The notes beneath the pieces were generated by a model, which saw only the letters and a list, made by a program, of their open reading frames with translations, made no database searches and had not been told where the DNA came from. A DNA stretch of 42,872 nt, taken from NCBI GenBank assembly GCA_964581885.1, contig CAZOPS010000001.1, positions 1 through 42,872 on the forward strand. Direction: 5' to 3'. Source of the stretch: JAYEID01 sp964581885 (GTDB taxonomy: Bacteria > Patescibacteriota > WWE3 > JAUXAW01 > JAYEID01). Positions 22,313-31,380 of this stretch are shown here, one piece after another. Within the stretch, counting starts at the first letter, position 1. Each line of letters begins with the position of its first letter. The position numbers and the translations under genes are program-made.

Positions 22313-24310
22313 ATGAAAAGCCTGCCTAAATTTCTGGTTTATGTGCTTCCTGTCCTTGCGGTACTTTCTTTGCTGGCGGCAGGGGCATTTCTCTTTCGAG
22401 ACAAAATACCTTTTTTGGCACCCAAACCTGAGGAGGTAACTCTAACTTATTGGGGTCTTTTTGAGCCTCGGGAGGTTTTAGAGCCCTTAATTAAGGAATA
22501 CCAAGAAGAGAATCCTCACGTGACTATTGACTATAATCTCCAGTCCTACACTACTTTTGCTCAATATAAGGAAACTCTTTATACGCGGTTACAACAAGGT
22601 GCCGGTCCTGATATTGCGCGGTTGCATGCATCTTGGGTTCCTCAGTTTTACAGATATTTGGTACCATCTCCTTCTGGTATTTTTGAAGAGCTTTCCCAAG
22701 AATTTCACCCAGTAGTTTCGGATTCTTGTACTGTGCAGGGGGAAGTAGTTGCAGCTCCTTTAATGTATGACAGTTTAATTATTATTTATAATAAAGATCT
22801 TTTCCGAGATGCAGCTATTTCTGCGCCACCTGAGACTTGGAAAGAATTTAGAGATGTTGCTACTAAGTTAACTAATTGGCAGGGCAATGATCCGAAGAAC
22901 AGATTGTTACAAGCAGGCGCTGCTATTGGTGGTTCCTCAAATGTTTCGCATGCTTCCGATATTGTAGGGTTAATGCTTGCTCAGTCAGATGTGCAAATAC
23001 CTTCTCAGTTAAGTTCTCGTGCATCGCAAGATGTTTTTACCTTTTATACAAACTTTGTAGCTAAGGATCATGTTTGGGATGAAACCTGGCCTGCCGATAT
23101 ATCTGCTTTTGCGGAGGGTAAGGTGGGAATGATTATTGCGCCTTCTTGGCAACTGGCACGTTTGGAAAAAATGTTACCGGACTTTGAGATTGGTATTACA
23201 CAAGTTCCTCAAGTACCAAAATTAGAAGGAGGTCTTACTGAGATAGGGTGGGCTAATTTTTGGGTAGAGGGTGTTTCGGCAAATACAGAACATGCTGAGG
23301 AAGCATGGAAATTTTTAGAATTTTTGGCGGAAAGAACATCGCAGGAGCAGTTAATGAGCCGTGCTCGTGATGTGAAAGGATTTTCTTTTGCATCCCCTCG
23401 TCAGGATATGCGGTCTACTGCAGCTGATGACGATTATTTGAGCGCTGTTGTTCGCTGGGCTCAAAATTCTCGAACAAGTGTAATAAGTTCTTGTTCTGGT
23501 AATACTGATTACGTGTCTGCCGTAAATGAAAGTATTACTGGTATTTTAAAAGGTGCCAGTGTTGCTTCTACACTTGAGGAATTGACAAGCACACTTACTA
23601 CTCTGGAGGAAAGTCGTAGTTTAGGATTGCAAGCTGATCCATTAGCGTGTTCTTTGCTTTCTTTTGGGTTAGAAATCCCTTCTATTGAGAAAGAAGAAGT
23701 TGAGGAGCTTGAGGAGGAAGAGCAGGAAGAGCAGGAAGAGCAGGAAGAGNNNNNNNNNNNNNNNNNNNNNNNNNNNNNNNNNNNNNNNNNNNNNNNNNNN
23801 NNNNNNNNNNNNNNNNNNNNNNNNNNNNNNNNNNNNNNNNNNNNNNNNNAGGAAGAGCAGGAAGAGCAGGAAGAGCAGGAAGAGGCTACTCCATCTGCTG
23901 AATTGGAAGAGGAAGAGTCGGAAGAGGTTCTTACTTGTGCAGGGCTAACAGCAACTCCTCTTTCTGGGGAAATTCCGTTGGATGTAACGTTTTCTGCACG
24001 TCCTTCCAATGAGGCTTTGGTTAGGACTTATCGCTTTGCATATGGTGATGGTGATGTAGATGAGACTACTTCTTCGCAAGTAACTCATACATATTCTCAA
24101 GCCAGTACCTATACTGCTTCTGTTCGCATTGAGGATACTTCAGGAAATCTTACACCTAAGGTAGCTGACTGTGAAGCTACCATTTCTGCACAACGTCCGG
24201 AGAAGGACGAAGCATCTCCTTCTGCTGATATGCCCACTGGATATAATATCCCCACATTTGTGTTGGTGGGATTGGGCCTCCTACTACTTACTCTGGGTTT
24301 CCTATTTTAA
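22313..24310 (+). CDS. extracellular solute-binding-like protein with PKD-like domain, anchored at both ends
   Basis: The N-terminal hydrophobic helix (about 5-29) is followed by a family-1 solute-binding fold (about 38-370: VTLTYWGLFEPREVL, AQYKETLYTRLQQGAGPDIA, AEGKVGMIIAPSWQLARLE). A long Glu-rich low-complexity segment (EEQ repeats) contains a 100-N gap. A PKD-like domain follows (GEIPLDVTFSA, YRFAYGDGDVD, HTYSQASTYTASVRI), then a C-terminal transmembrane helix. No ABC permease or ATPase genes are adjacent, so import is not demonstrated. The protein may be a surface-anchored binder. Frame continuity across the gap is not proven. It is transcribed divergently from dnaA. Confidence 0.85.
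   Translation: MKSLPKFLVYVLPVLAVLSLLAAGAFLFRDKIPFLAPKPEEVTLTYWGLFEPREVLEPLIKEYQEENPHVTIDYNLQSYTTFAQYKETLYTRLQQGAGPDIARLHASWVPQFYRYLVPSPSGIFEELSQEFHPVVSDSCTVQGEVVAAPLMYDSLIIIYNKDLFRDAAISAPPETWKEFRDVATKLTNWQGNDPKNRLLQAGAAIGGSSNVSHASDIVGLMLAQSDVQIPSQLSSRASQDVFTFYTNFVAKDHVWDETWPADISAFAEGKVGMIIAPSWQLARLEKMLPDFEIGITQVPQVPKLEGGLTEIGWANFWVEGVSANTEHAEEAWKFLEFLAERTSQEQLMSRARDVKGFSFASPRQDMRSTAADDDYLSAVVRWAQNSRTSVISSCSGNTDYVSAVNESITGILKGASVASTLEELTSTLTTLEESRSLGLQADPLACSLLSFGLEIPSIEKEEVEELEEEEQEEQEEQEEXXXXXXXXXXXXXXXXXXXXXXXXXXXXXXXXXXEEQEEQEEQEEATPSAELEEEESEEVLTCAGLTATPLSGEIPLDVTFSARPSNEALVRTYRFAYGDGDVDETTSSQVTHTYSQASTYTASVRIEDTSGNLTPKVADCEATISAQRPEKDEASPSADMPTGYNIPTFVLVGLGLLLLTLGFLF
23719..23885 (+). 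repeat. Glu-rich 9-bp tandem repeat with assembly gap (100 N, 23750-23849)
   Basis: Units of gaagagcag (E-E-Q) flank both sides of a 100-N gap. The repeat, not missing biology, is the likely cause of the break. The number of units, and thus the linker length, is unknown. Confidence 0.9.
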
Positions 24311-24434
24311 ATTAAAGAACATAGATTGAACAGATTTTTACAGATAGCACACTGATCAGTTTAGTTGGTGATTGCCAATAGCTAATAGTTGAAAGAGACT
24401 GGCCTGCGGTAAAAAGGCGCTTATTATGCGGAAA

Positions 24435-24797
24435 TTAGAGACTCCTGTGGATTTTGTGTTCGCTAATGCCAGCAACTAATAAAAAACCCAGAAATAATAG
24501 AGGTGTATTAAGATGGTAATAGCGACAAAGCAGGTACAGCGGGAGTGGAAAAGCTATGGGGAAGGCACGAACCAAACACTTTTGTAGCACCTTACGCTTG
24601 TCTAGATAGCGAGTGTCTCGACGGGAATTAACAAAATATAGTAGTAAGCTAGTGCTTAGCTCTAACGCCAAAAAAAATGCAATCAAAAAGATAAGAACCC
24701 AGCGAGTGCTAAAAGGGTAGGTGAAAAATACCAGATAGGTACAAACTCCCCATGCTGCTATTGTAGGTATCATTATTGTTATTAGAAATTGCTCCAT
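24435..24797 (-). CDS. small integral membrane protein, unknown function
   Basis: This 120-residue protein has four predicted hydrophobic helices (about 4-24, 33-56, 77-88, 93-110) with the charged loop NSRRDTRYLDKRKV between helices two and three. No family is recognised. It is the only minus-strand gene between the solute-binding gene and rmuC. Its membrane topology supports a real gene, but the coding evidence is otherwise weak. Confidence 0.6.
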   Translation of the reverse strand: MEQFLITIMIPTIAAWGVCTYLVFFTYPFSTRWVLIFLIAFFLALELSTSLLLYFVNSRRDTRYLDKRKVLQKCLVRAFPIAFPLPLYLLCRYYHLNTPLLFLGFLLVAGISEHKIHRSL

Positions 24798-24846
24798 CTT
24801 TTTGTAACCTGATTCTTAGCTGCTTACGTGTTAAAATAATTTTAAC

Positions 24847-25851
24847 ATGTCTGCAGGTTTTGTGTTGATAGCAGTGTTGATAGTTCTTGGTTTTGCAGCT
24901 GTTTTGTTTTTTTTGAACCGTAAATTGGAAAGTTTGAAGCAGGATGAGGGACGCGAGGTTTTGTTGGAGTGGTTGAAAGATATGCGCGGAAGTTTGGATA
25001 AAAATACGGAGGTGGTTGGGAAGCGGTTATCGGAAAGTAACGAATCTATAGGTAAAAGGTTAGATAAAGCAGCTGAGGTTATTGGGAAGCTTCAAAAAGA
25101 GTTGGGTCAGATGAGTGAGATTGGTCGCAGGATGGAGGAGCTACAAGATTTTTTAAGGAATCCCAAACTTCGTGGGAATTTGGGAGAGCACGTGTTGGAA
25201 GATCTTATTCGCCAAACTATTCCTCAAGAAAAATATACTTTTCAGTATTCTTTTCGTGAGGGCCAGGTGGTAGATGCAGTGATTATGACTGCGGGGGGTA
25301 TAATTCCCATTGACTCCAAGTTTCCTTTAGAAAACTACCGAGCATTTATGGCTGCGGAGAGTGATGAGGAAAAAAAGAAAGCAAAAAAACAATTTGTGCG
25401 TGACGTCAGAAAACATATTCGTGATATTTCCAAAAAATATATCCGACCTCAGGAGGGTACTACAGAGTTCGCACTTATGTATATTCCTTCCGAACCAGTG
25501 GCTTATGAAATACTGGTACATCACAGTGACAAAATTTTGGATTACTCGCGGGACCACAGGATAGCGATTGTTTCCCCTAATCAGTTTAATCACTTCTTAA
25601 AAATGATCTTGATTGGTTTTGAGCGGCAAAATGTTCAGGAAAAAGCCCAAGAGATTTTGGTATCGCTCCGTGCAATTCAAGATTCTACTAACAGTTTTGG
25701 AGATGATTTGCGGGTACTGATAAAACACGTTAAAGATGCTCAGAGCAAAGCAACAGATGTGCAACTAGGTTTTGATCGTTTACAAGGGAAAATAGAAAGA
25801 GTTCAGCATTTGGAGTCAGGTCAGAAAGATGAAGAACTTCCGGAAGATTGA
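24847..25851 (+). CDS. rmuC: DNA recombination protein RmuC
   Basis: This 334-residue protein has an N-terminal membrane helix (about 3-24) and a coiled-coil region (about 30-105). The RmuC nuclease-like domain contains NPKLRGNLGEHVLEDLI, VVDAVIMTAGGIIPIDSKFP (the PD-(D/E)XK-type core) and YIPSEPVAYEI. RmuC proteins limit inversions and recombination at short inverted repeats in E. coli. It is co-transcribed with the following envelope gene, overlapping it by 23 bp. The start is the ATG at 24847; no clear Shine-Dalgarno sequence is seen. Confidence 0.92.
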   Translation: MSAGFVLIAVLIVLGFAAVLFFLNRKLESLKQDEGREVLLEWLKDMRGSLDKNTEVVGKRLSESNESIGKRLDKAAEVIGKLQKELGQMSEIGRRMEELQDFLRNPKLRGNLGEHVLEDLIRQTIPQEKYTFQYSFREGQVVDAVIMTAGGIIPIDSKFPLENYRAFMAAESDEEKKKAKKQFVRDVRKHIRDISKKYIRPQEGTTEFALMYIPSEPVAYEILVHHSDKILDYSRDHRIAIVSPNQFNHFLKMILIGFERQNVQEKAQEILVSLRAIQDSTNSFGDDLRVLIKHVKDAQSKATDVQLGFDRLQGKIERVQHLESGQKDEELPED

Positions 25852-26656
25852 GATTACACAAGTTTTAAAGGCAGGCCTCCTTGGTTGCTTTCTGGGCGGC
25901 CTTGTTTTTGCGTTTTGTTTAGGGGTTCAAGGTGCTTCTGGTGGTTTGTCTTCTTATCGAGAAAACCTCCGAACTTGGCGGGAGCTTCGAGAAAATTATG
26001 AAATAGCTCGTGAGAGATATCTAAAATTAGGAACGTTGTCCTCTCGGGATGACTTAGTAGATGCTACTTGGGAGTTTCTACAGCAGGGGTGTGTAACTGT
26101 GCGGTCATACTTTTCCTACCTCTTGTGGGAGGTGGAGGACCGGAAAGGAGTTCCTGAATCTTTTCAAGAAGATGCTGACGAAATGGTTGCTCAAAGGTCG
26201 CTAGCTTTTAGTAGGCTGGAGCGTCAAGCGGGGAGTACTGACAGCCTAGCAGAATTGGAAAGTGTAGCTGAGGAGTTAGAGGCTGTCTATAAGGCCAATG
26301 AAAGCCACGCTTCTTATTTGCAGACTATAATAATGCTGGGTAACCTAAATAATTTGCGGGAAGATGTGCAGGAGATTGCTGCAGAGGTGCGCAGTAGGGT
26401 GGAAGATGATGAGGATTATCCTGGGCACGATAAGATTTTGGGTGAGTGGTATGAAAAAATAACAACTAAATTGGAGGATGCAGAATTGTATCAGGAAGAA
26501 TTGTGGCAAGGTTTGGAAACTTTTGGTGATGTGGAGAAGCAGAATGAGAGGCTTAGATTGTTGGAAAGTTTGGGGGAGGACGCTGAGCTGCCCCAAGGGT
26601 TGATTTCGGAAGTTATAAATCATTTGTTAGAAATTGTTCGTGCAAGAAAGTATTAA
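25829..26656 (+). CDS. anchored helical protein, unknown function
   Basis: This 275-residue protein has an N-terminal hydrophobic signal-anchor (about 14-35, LKAGLLGCFLGGLVFAFCLG). The remainder is almost entirely charged alpha-helix, rich in Glu and Arg (for example REDVQEIAAEVRSRVEDDED). It is predicted to be extracytoplasmic and coiled-coil-like. No domain is recognised. It overlaps rmuC by 23 bp and is followed after 3 bp by another single-helix protein, so the three form one operon. Confidence 0.7.
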   Translation: MKNFRKIEITQVLKAGLLGCFLGGLVFAFCLGVQGASGGLSSYRENLRTWRELRENYEIARERYLKLGTLSSRDDLVDATWEFLQQGCVTVRSYFSYLLWEVEDRKGVPESFQEDADEMVAQRSLAFSRLERQAGSTDSLAELESVAEELEAVYKANESHASYLQTIIMLGNLNNLREDVQEIAAEVRSRVEDDEDYPGHDKILGEWYEKITTKLEDAELYQEELWQGLETFGDVEKQNERLRLLESLGEDAELPQGLISEVINHLLEIVRARKY

Positions 26657-26659
26657 GCT

Positions 26660-27040
26660 ATGAACGAGTATATCTTAAATTTGGCCGGATTTACTCCGGA
26701 AGAATGGCGCGACTTCAGATCACGCGTTTTAGGAAAGATATTTGCAATTTGGAGGAAATTATCTTCTGTAATAACTGTGGAGAGGCTGAGAAATTTGGGA
26801 ATTGTCCTGATTGTGCTAGGAGCTGTCTTTTTTGGTGTTAGATTAGGGTTGAGATATTTTGCAGGATCGCGGATGGAGGAGGGTTCAAAGCAAGCTGAAC
26901 CTACTTCAGTATCTGAAGTGGGTGAGCCTACGCTGGAAATGCGTTTAGAAGCTTTGGAAAAGAGAGCCAAGGATGTTTTGAAAGCTAATCCAGATTATTC
27001 TTATCCTACTTTAGATTTCCAATTGGACCTAGTTGATTAA
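26660..27040 (+). CDS. single-helix membrane protein, unknown function
   Basis: This 126-residue protein has a cytoplasmic or peripheral N-terminus, one transmembrane helix (about 48-70, LGIVLIVLGAVFFGVRLGLRYF) and a short Ser/Glu-rich tail with the helix MRLEALEKRAKDVL. It follows the anchored helical gene after 3 bp. No family is recognised; it may be the membrane partner of that protein. Confidence 0.65.
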   Translation: MNEYILNLAGFTPEEWRDFRSRVLGKIFAIWRKLSSVITVERLRNLGIVLIVLGAVFFGVRLGLRYFAGSRMEEGSKQAEPTSVSEVGEPTLEMRLEALEKRAKDVLKANPDYSYPTLDFQLDLVD

Positions 27041-27054
27041 AAGAGCTAGAAAGC

Positions 27055-27096
27055 GGCGTGCAACAATAATTCCATAAATGTGCGGGAATTATACAG
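27055..27096. repeat. dispersed intergenic repeat, copy 1
   Basis: Two half-units of the form GTGC(aac/ggg)AATWATT separated by CCATAAAT. It is closely similar to copies at 27181 and 32504. Confidence 0.6.
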
Positions 27097-27180
27097 CTGT
27101 GTTGGTTGTTTTTTTGTCCTGGTTTTTAGCTAAGCTTCGGTTTTAACCGTTGGGACCGTTTGGAGAAACACCTCCAAAAA

Positions 27181-27221
27181 GCGTGCAAGAATAAATCTGA
27201 AATTGTGCGGTAATTATTTAG
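27181..27221. repeat. dispersed intergenic repeat, copy 2
   Basis: GTGCAAGAATAAAT, CTGAAATT, GTGCGGTAATTATT: the same two-half-unit pattern as copy 1, about 125 bp downstream and ahead of the helicase gene. A TTTGGAG/CTCCAAA hairpin (27159-27178) lies between the two copies. Confidence 0.6.
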
Positions 27222-27252
27222 TTTTTAATCTGGTGTTATACTTAATAAACCA

Positions 27253-30159
27253 ATGCCTGCCGACAACATTGTGTTAAACAAAAAGCAAGAAAAAGCTGTG
27301 AGTTACGAGGGAGGTCCCCTTCTTATCGTGGCTGGTCCCGGCACGGGAAAAACTAGGGTGATTACGGAAAAAATTAGGTATCTTATTTCGGAAAAAGATG
27401 TGGATCCCCAAAGCATTTTGGCAGTTACTTTTACAGATAAGGCTGCAGAAGAGATGCTGATGCGTATAGACCAGGTAATGCCTCTAGGTTACGAGGAACC
27501 GTGGCTTGCTACCTTCCATTCCTTTTGCGACCGTATTTTAAGAGAAAGCGGTTTGGAAATAGGGTTAGACCCTGATTACAAAATTTTAACTGCAACAGAC
27601 CAATGGCTTTTTGTGAGAAATAGATTGTTTGAGTTTGACCTTAATTATTATTTGCCGCTAGGGAACCCTTCTAAGTTTATATCTGCACTTCTGGAATTTT
27701 TTTCCCGAGCGCAAGACGAAGATGTATCTCCCAGTGAATTCAAAAAGTTCACTGAAATTACAAAATCCAATCCGCCGGCTGGCGGACAAATTGCAAATGA
27801 GGAGCGGAGTGCGGAACGCGGAGAGCGGTCGGCGGAGAAGGAGGAGATTGAGAAGCTACAAGAGCTGGCCGGTGCATATACTAAATACCAGGAGCTAAAG
27901 ATTGCCGCTTCGGTTATGGACTTTGGTGACTTAATTTACTGGACTTTGGAGTTATTTCGGGAGCGTCCTTCAGTATTGGCAAAATATCAGGAGCAGTTCA
28001 AGTATATTTTGGTTGACGAGTTTCAGGATACTAATTATGCCCAATACCAATTGATAAAAATTTTAGCGCCACCAGAGAGCAATTCAAATTTACTAGTGGT
28101 GGGTGACGACGCGCAAGCTATTTATAAATTTCGCGGAGCTTCCCTTTCCAATATATTAAGTTTTAAGGAGGACTATACGGAGGCAGAAACTATCATTTTA
28201 AATAAGGATTATCGCAATCCTCAACCGATAATTGAGGGTGTTTCTGAAGTGGCGAGGAACAATGATCCATATACCTTGGAGGCGAAGCTGGGCCTTGATA
28301 AGAAATTGGAAGCAGTGGAAGAGGAGAAAGAGGCTCGAACTGCTTTGCAAGTTCTTCCTTTTGATACTTTGGAAGAGGAGGCAGAAGGTGTTGCTAAAAA
28401 AATTATTGAGTTGGCTAAAGATTATAATTACAGGTTTCAAGACTTTGCAATATTGGCAAGGGCAAATTCACATCTTGATCCTTTTGTCTCCGCTCTTAAA
28501 AGGGGTGGTGTTCCCTATCAACTTATTGGAAACAGGGGGCTCCTTGATCAGCAAGAAATACGTAGTCTAATTGCGTTCTTGAGGGTAGTGGCAGATCCAT
28601 GTGATAGTTCGGCTTTGTTTGAAATGCTAAGTGGGCATGTGTTTAATATTCCCGCAGCGGAAATTGCAGATGCGCTTTCTTTGGCAAGGAAGAAAAGAAC
28701 ACCTTTGTGGAAAGTTGTAAAGGATTTTGCAGAGGACACTGATTGTTGGCAAAAGCCTATTAATTTTGTAGAAACAGCTCGAGAGCAATTAACCTCTCAG
28801 CCTCCTACTAAAATTCTGTATGATTATGTGATGGAGGCCGGCTTTGTACAACCGTTTTTAGAAGAGGATTCAATAGGTAGTCAATTATGTGTAAAGAACT
28901 TGAACCTGTTTTTTGACAGGATTAGGGAATATGAGGCAAAAGTGGAGAATCCTAGTGTTCCTGATTTCATCTCTTATTTGGATTTACTGATGGAAGCGGG
29001 GGAAAACCCCGCTCAGGCAGAAATTGAGGATGTGGATACAGTAAATTTACTTACTGTTCACAGTGCTAAAGGTTTGGAATTTCCTGTGGTGTTCTTAGTT
29101 AATTTGGTAGCAGGACGGTTTCCCACACGGCGCAGAGGTAGAACTTTGGAGCTTCCAGACGAACTGGTCAAGGATATCTTACCGGAAGACTCATCGCATA
29201 TTCAGGAAGAGCGGAGACTGTTTTATGTTGGCTGCACACGGGCATCGAAGCACCTTTTTTTAACTTGGGGTAGGGATTATGGGGGTAAGCGCGAGAGAAA
29301 GCCATCTGCTTTTATTGAGGAATTGGGAATTGATCCTGACCCTGAGCAGTCCTCTCTTGAGGATGATGATCAGCTTCAATTTACCCTTATTCCCTCTGCA
29401 GATTCCGCGCTATTTGACCGCAATTTAGAGATTAGGGAATTTGAGCCGAGTTACATTAGCCACTCTCAGGTTCAGACTTTTAATCAATGTCCTTTGAAGT
29501 ACAAATATAGGTATGTTTTGGGTATTCCTACGCCGGCTAATCATGCTCTTAGTTTTGGGCAAACTATTCACAGAACATTGCGCGATTTTCATCGGGCAGA
29601 ACTGTTTTCTGAAAAAGGGTTAGAGTATCTCCATAAGTTATATGGGAATCATTGGATTGATGAGGGGTATGAGTCCCAGGAACATAAGGAGAAAAGATTT
29701 GAGGAAGGAAAGGCCCTTCTGGAAGATTATTATAATGTTTACCGAGGAAAACTTGCCAAGCCTTTGTATTTGGAAAAGAAATTTACACTGAAGATAGCAG
29801 GCATCCCACTTATTGGTTCTATTGATAGAGTGGATGAGGTTGAGGATGGTGTTGAGATTATTGATTACAAGACAGGTAAGGTTAAGGACAAGAATGCTGT
29901 AGATAAAGATGACCAACTAACTATTTATGCGCTGGCAGCTCGAGATGCTTTAGATTTGAAGCCCTCAACCTTGGCGTTATATTTTCTTAGCGGAAACAAG
30001 AGGATAGAAACCACAAGAACACCTGAGGAACTGAGTGAAAAACGGGAGGAGCTTAGAGATGTCGTTGAGAGAATAAAAGCCAGTAAGTTTGAGCCAAAAG
30101 TTGGATATCTTTGCCAGTGGTGTGATTATAAGCACCTTTGTCCTGAATATAAGGTTTGA
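27253..30159 (+). CDS. UvrD-type DNA helicase fused to a RecB-family nuclease domain
   Basis: This 968-residue SF1A helicase has Q motif LNKKQEKAV, Walker A GPGTGKT (28-34), motif II VDEFQDTNYAQYQL, motif III VVGDDAQAIYKFRGA, motif V TVHSAKGLEFPVVF and motif VI RRLFYVGCTRASKHL. The C-terminal PD-(D/E)XK domain follows (about 740-968: LIGSIDRVDEVEDGVEIIDYKTGK). Cysteines at FNQCPLKYKY and YLCQWCDYKHLC suggest an AddB/AdnA-like iron-sulfur cluster. This points to end-processing in double-strand break repair by a single-chain enzyme. A palindromic repeat adds SNPPAGG at about 172-178 within a low-complexity insertion. Confidence 0.94.
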   Translation: MPADNIVLNKKQEKAVSYEGGPLLIVAGPGTGKTRVITEKIRYLISEKDVDPQSILAVTFTDKAAEEMLMRIDQVMPLGYEEPWLATFHSFCDRILRESGLEIGLDPDYKILTATDQWLFVRNRLFEFDLNYYLPLGNPSKFISALLEFFSRAQDEDVSPSEFKKFTEITKSNPPAGGQIANEERSAERGERSAEKEEIEKLQELAGAYTKYQELKIAASVMDFGDLIYWTLELFRERPSVLAKYQEQFKYILVDEFQDTNYAQYQLIKILAPPESNSNLLVVGDDAQAIYKFRGASLSNILSFKEDYTEAETIILNKDYRNPQPIIEGVSEVARNNDPYTLEAKLGLDKKLEAVEEEKEARTALQVLPFDTLEEEAEGVAKKIIELAKDYNYRFQDFAILARANSHLDPFVSALKRGGVPYQLIGNRGLLDQQEIRSLIAFLRVVADPCDSSALFEMLSGHVFNIPAAEIADALSLARKKRTPLWKVVKDFAEDTDCWQKPINFVETAREQLTSQPPTKILYDYVMEAGFVQPFLEEDSIGSQLCVKNLNLFFDRIREYEAKVENPSVPDFISYLDLLMEAGENPAQAEIEDVDTVNLLTVHSAKGLEFPVVFLVNLVAGRFPTRRRGRTLELPDELVKDILPEDSSHIQEERRLFYVGCTRASKHLFLTWGRDYGGKRERKPSAFIEELGIDPDPEQSSLEDDDQLQFTLIPSADSALFDRNLEIREFEPSYISHSQVQTFNQCPLKYKYRYVLGIPTPANHALSFGQTIHRTLRDFHRAELFSEKGLEYLHKLYGNHWIDEGYESQEHKEKRFEEGKALLEDYYNVYRGKLAKPLYLEKKFTLKIAGIPLIGSIDRVDEVEDGVEIIDYKTGKVKDKNAVDKDDQLTIYALAARDALDLKPSTLALYFLSGNKRIETTRTPEELSEKREELRDVVERIKASKFEPKVGYLCQWCDYKHLCPEYKV
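27763..27792. repeat. palindromic repeat inside the helicase gene
   Basis: The core TCCGCCGGCTGGCGGA (27771-27786) is preceded by AAATCCAA, the same 25 bases as the valS copy. It is read in frame as SNPPAGG. The following codons (EERSAERGERSAEKEE) look like further low-complexity insertion. Confidence 0.85.
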
Positions 30160-30311
30160 GCTATAGACTCACCAGTGGGTAGCGAATTGGGATAGCGAAT
30201 AGGTTGCCCTCCTTCGCCGAAAGTCGCGTCCGTGGGGCTCCACGAATAATTGAGGTGTAAGCTCTGTTTGTGCAACAAATTGATTACGAATAACACGAAT
30301 AAGAAAACCTG

Positions 30312-30327
30312 TCCGCTAGCTGGCGGA
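30312..30327. repeat. palindromic repeat, intergenic
   Basis: TCCGCTAGCTGGCGGA is a variant of the same palindrome with extended arms GTCCG/CGGAC around it. It lies in the 246-bp non-coding stretch between the helicase gene and the femAB genes. Confidence 0.7.
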
Positions 30328-30405
30328 AACGGACGGATATCTGATATCGGATAACGCATGACGGGTTCCTAATTACTAATAGCTGAGAGCGAACGCCGAG
30401 ATTAC

Positions 30406-31380
30406 CTAGCGGCAGAAGAGGCAGGAAAGCATTCTAATAGGTAGTGAGTAGTATTTAATTAGTGGTATAGGGTAGTTTACAGGTGCCCCGCCAAATTTTC
30501 CCTTAAAATAGGAAAAACCCTTCCAGGTTTTTGTTTGTTTGTGATACCTTTTGTCGTAAATACCTTCGAAGTCAAAAACGGTGCATCCTTTCTCTTTCGC
30601 AACTAAGATAGCCTTCCAAAGGACTAGGTAACCTCCCAAGAAATCCCGGCCCCTTTCAGTTGTTGCTGCGTAATAATAATAAGCACTGTGGTTATGGATA
30701 AGGAGGAGGCAGCTAGCGATAGGCTCTTCCTTGCGCTCGCCGCTAGCGGATGTTGAGTGTGATTCTAAGGCTTCAATTAATATGGCACTGTTTTTAAAAC
30801 AACTTGTTAATGCTTTTAGATTTTTCCAATTTGGTGCGGGAAAGCGATTTTCTTTTCCAGATTTTTTCAAGATTTTGTGGAGCCTCTTTAGCTTGTGGGT
30901 ATTTTCTTCTTCTTCTTCTTCTAACGCATAGCTTTTAACATTTAGTACTCCTTTTGCTTTCTTTATTGAATGTTGTGCATCGGAGTCCAGGTCTTGCCAA
31001 AGTTCCTTTTCCGGTGGCTCTAAATTTAGGTGTAGAGTTTTAGTTGGTAATAGGGGCCAATTGTCCCGCTCCCAGTGAGATATTCTGGAGTCCAAGACCT
31101 GTACCCCGGCTGCTGGCTCTATCTTAATAAAGAGCGCTTTGTATTTTTTTGCCAATTTATTGAGAGTTTTTTCTGAAGGTAGGATGGAAGGATGTTGAAT
31201 CTTAATTACTGATCCTAGGAGTGGAATGTCTTTAATAAAAGCTTTAAGTTGTTTAGGTCCTCTTTTTATGGCCTGACCGTTTTTAGTGTTTTTAATTTGA
31301 GCTTTGATGTTCTCCACTTTCCATCCTTTTTTTCTCATATAACATGCGTATTTGTCTGACTGTCTCAGCGTAGTAGCCAT
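30406..31380 (-). CDS. FemAB/FemX-like peptidyltransferase family protein
   Basis: This protein of about 324 residues has the GNAT-like FemAB fold signatures: LHLNLEPPEKELWQDLDSDA near residue 115, then DAQHSIKKAKG, and late motifs such as GGYLVLWKAILVAKEKGC, FDFEGIYD and GFSYFKGKFGG. In peptidoglycan-building bacteria these enzymes add amino acids to the lipid II stem peptide using aminoacyl-tRNA. Here the acceptor is unproven. Residues around HSTSASGERKEE look inserted and are encoded at a CCGCTAGCGG palindrome (30740-30749). The ATG at 31380 overlaps the upstream paralogue by 16 bp. Confidence 0.85.
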   Translation of the reverse strand: MATTLRQSDKYACYMRKKGWKVENIKAQIKNTKNGQAIKRGPKQLKAFIKDIPLLGSVIKIQHPSILPSEKTLNKLAKKYKALFIKIEPAAGVQVLDSRISHWERDNWPLLPTKTLHLNLEPPEKELWQDLDSDAQHSIKKAKGVLNVKSYALEEEEEENTHKLKRLHKILKKSGKENRFPAPNWKNLKALTSCFKNSAILIEALESHSTSASGERKEEPIASCLLLIHNHSAYYYYAATTERGRDFLGGYLVLWKAILVAKEKGCTVFDFEGIYDKRYHKQTKTWKGFSYFKGKFGGAPVNYPIPLIKYYSLPIRMLSCLFCR

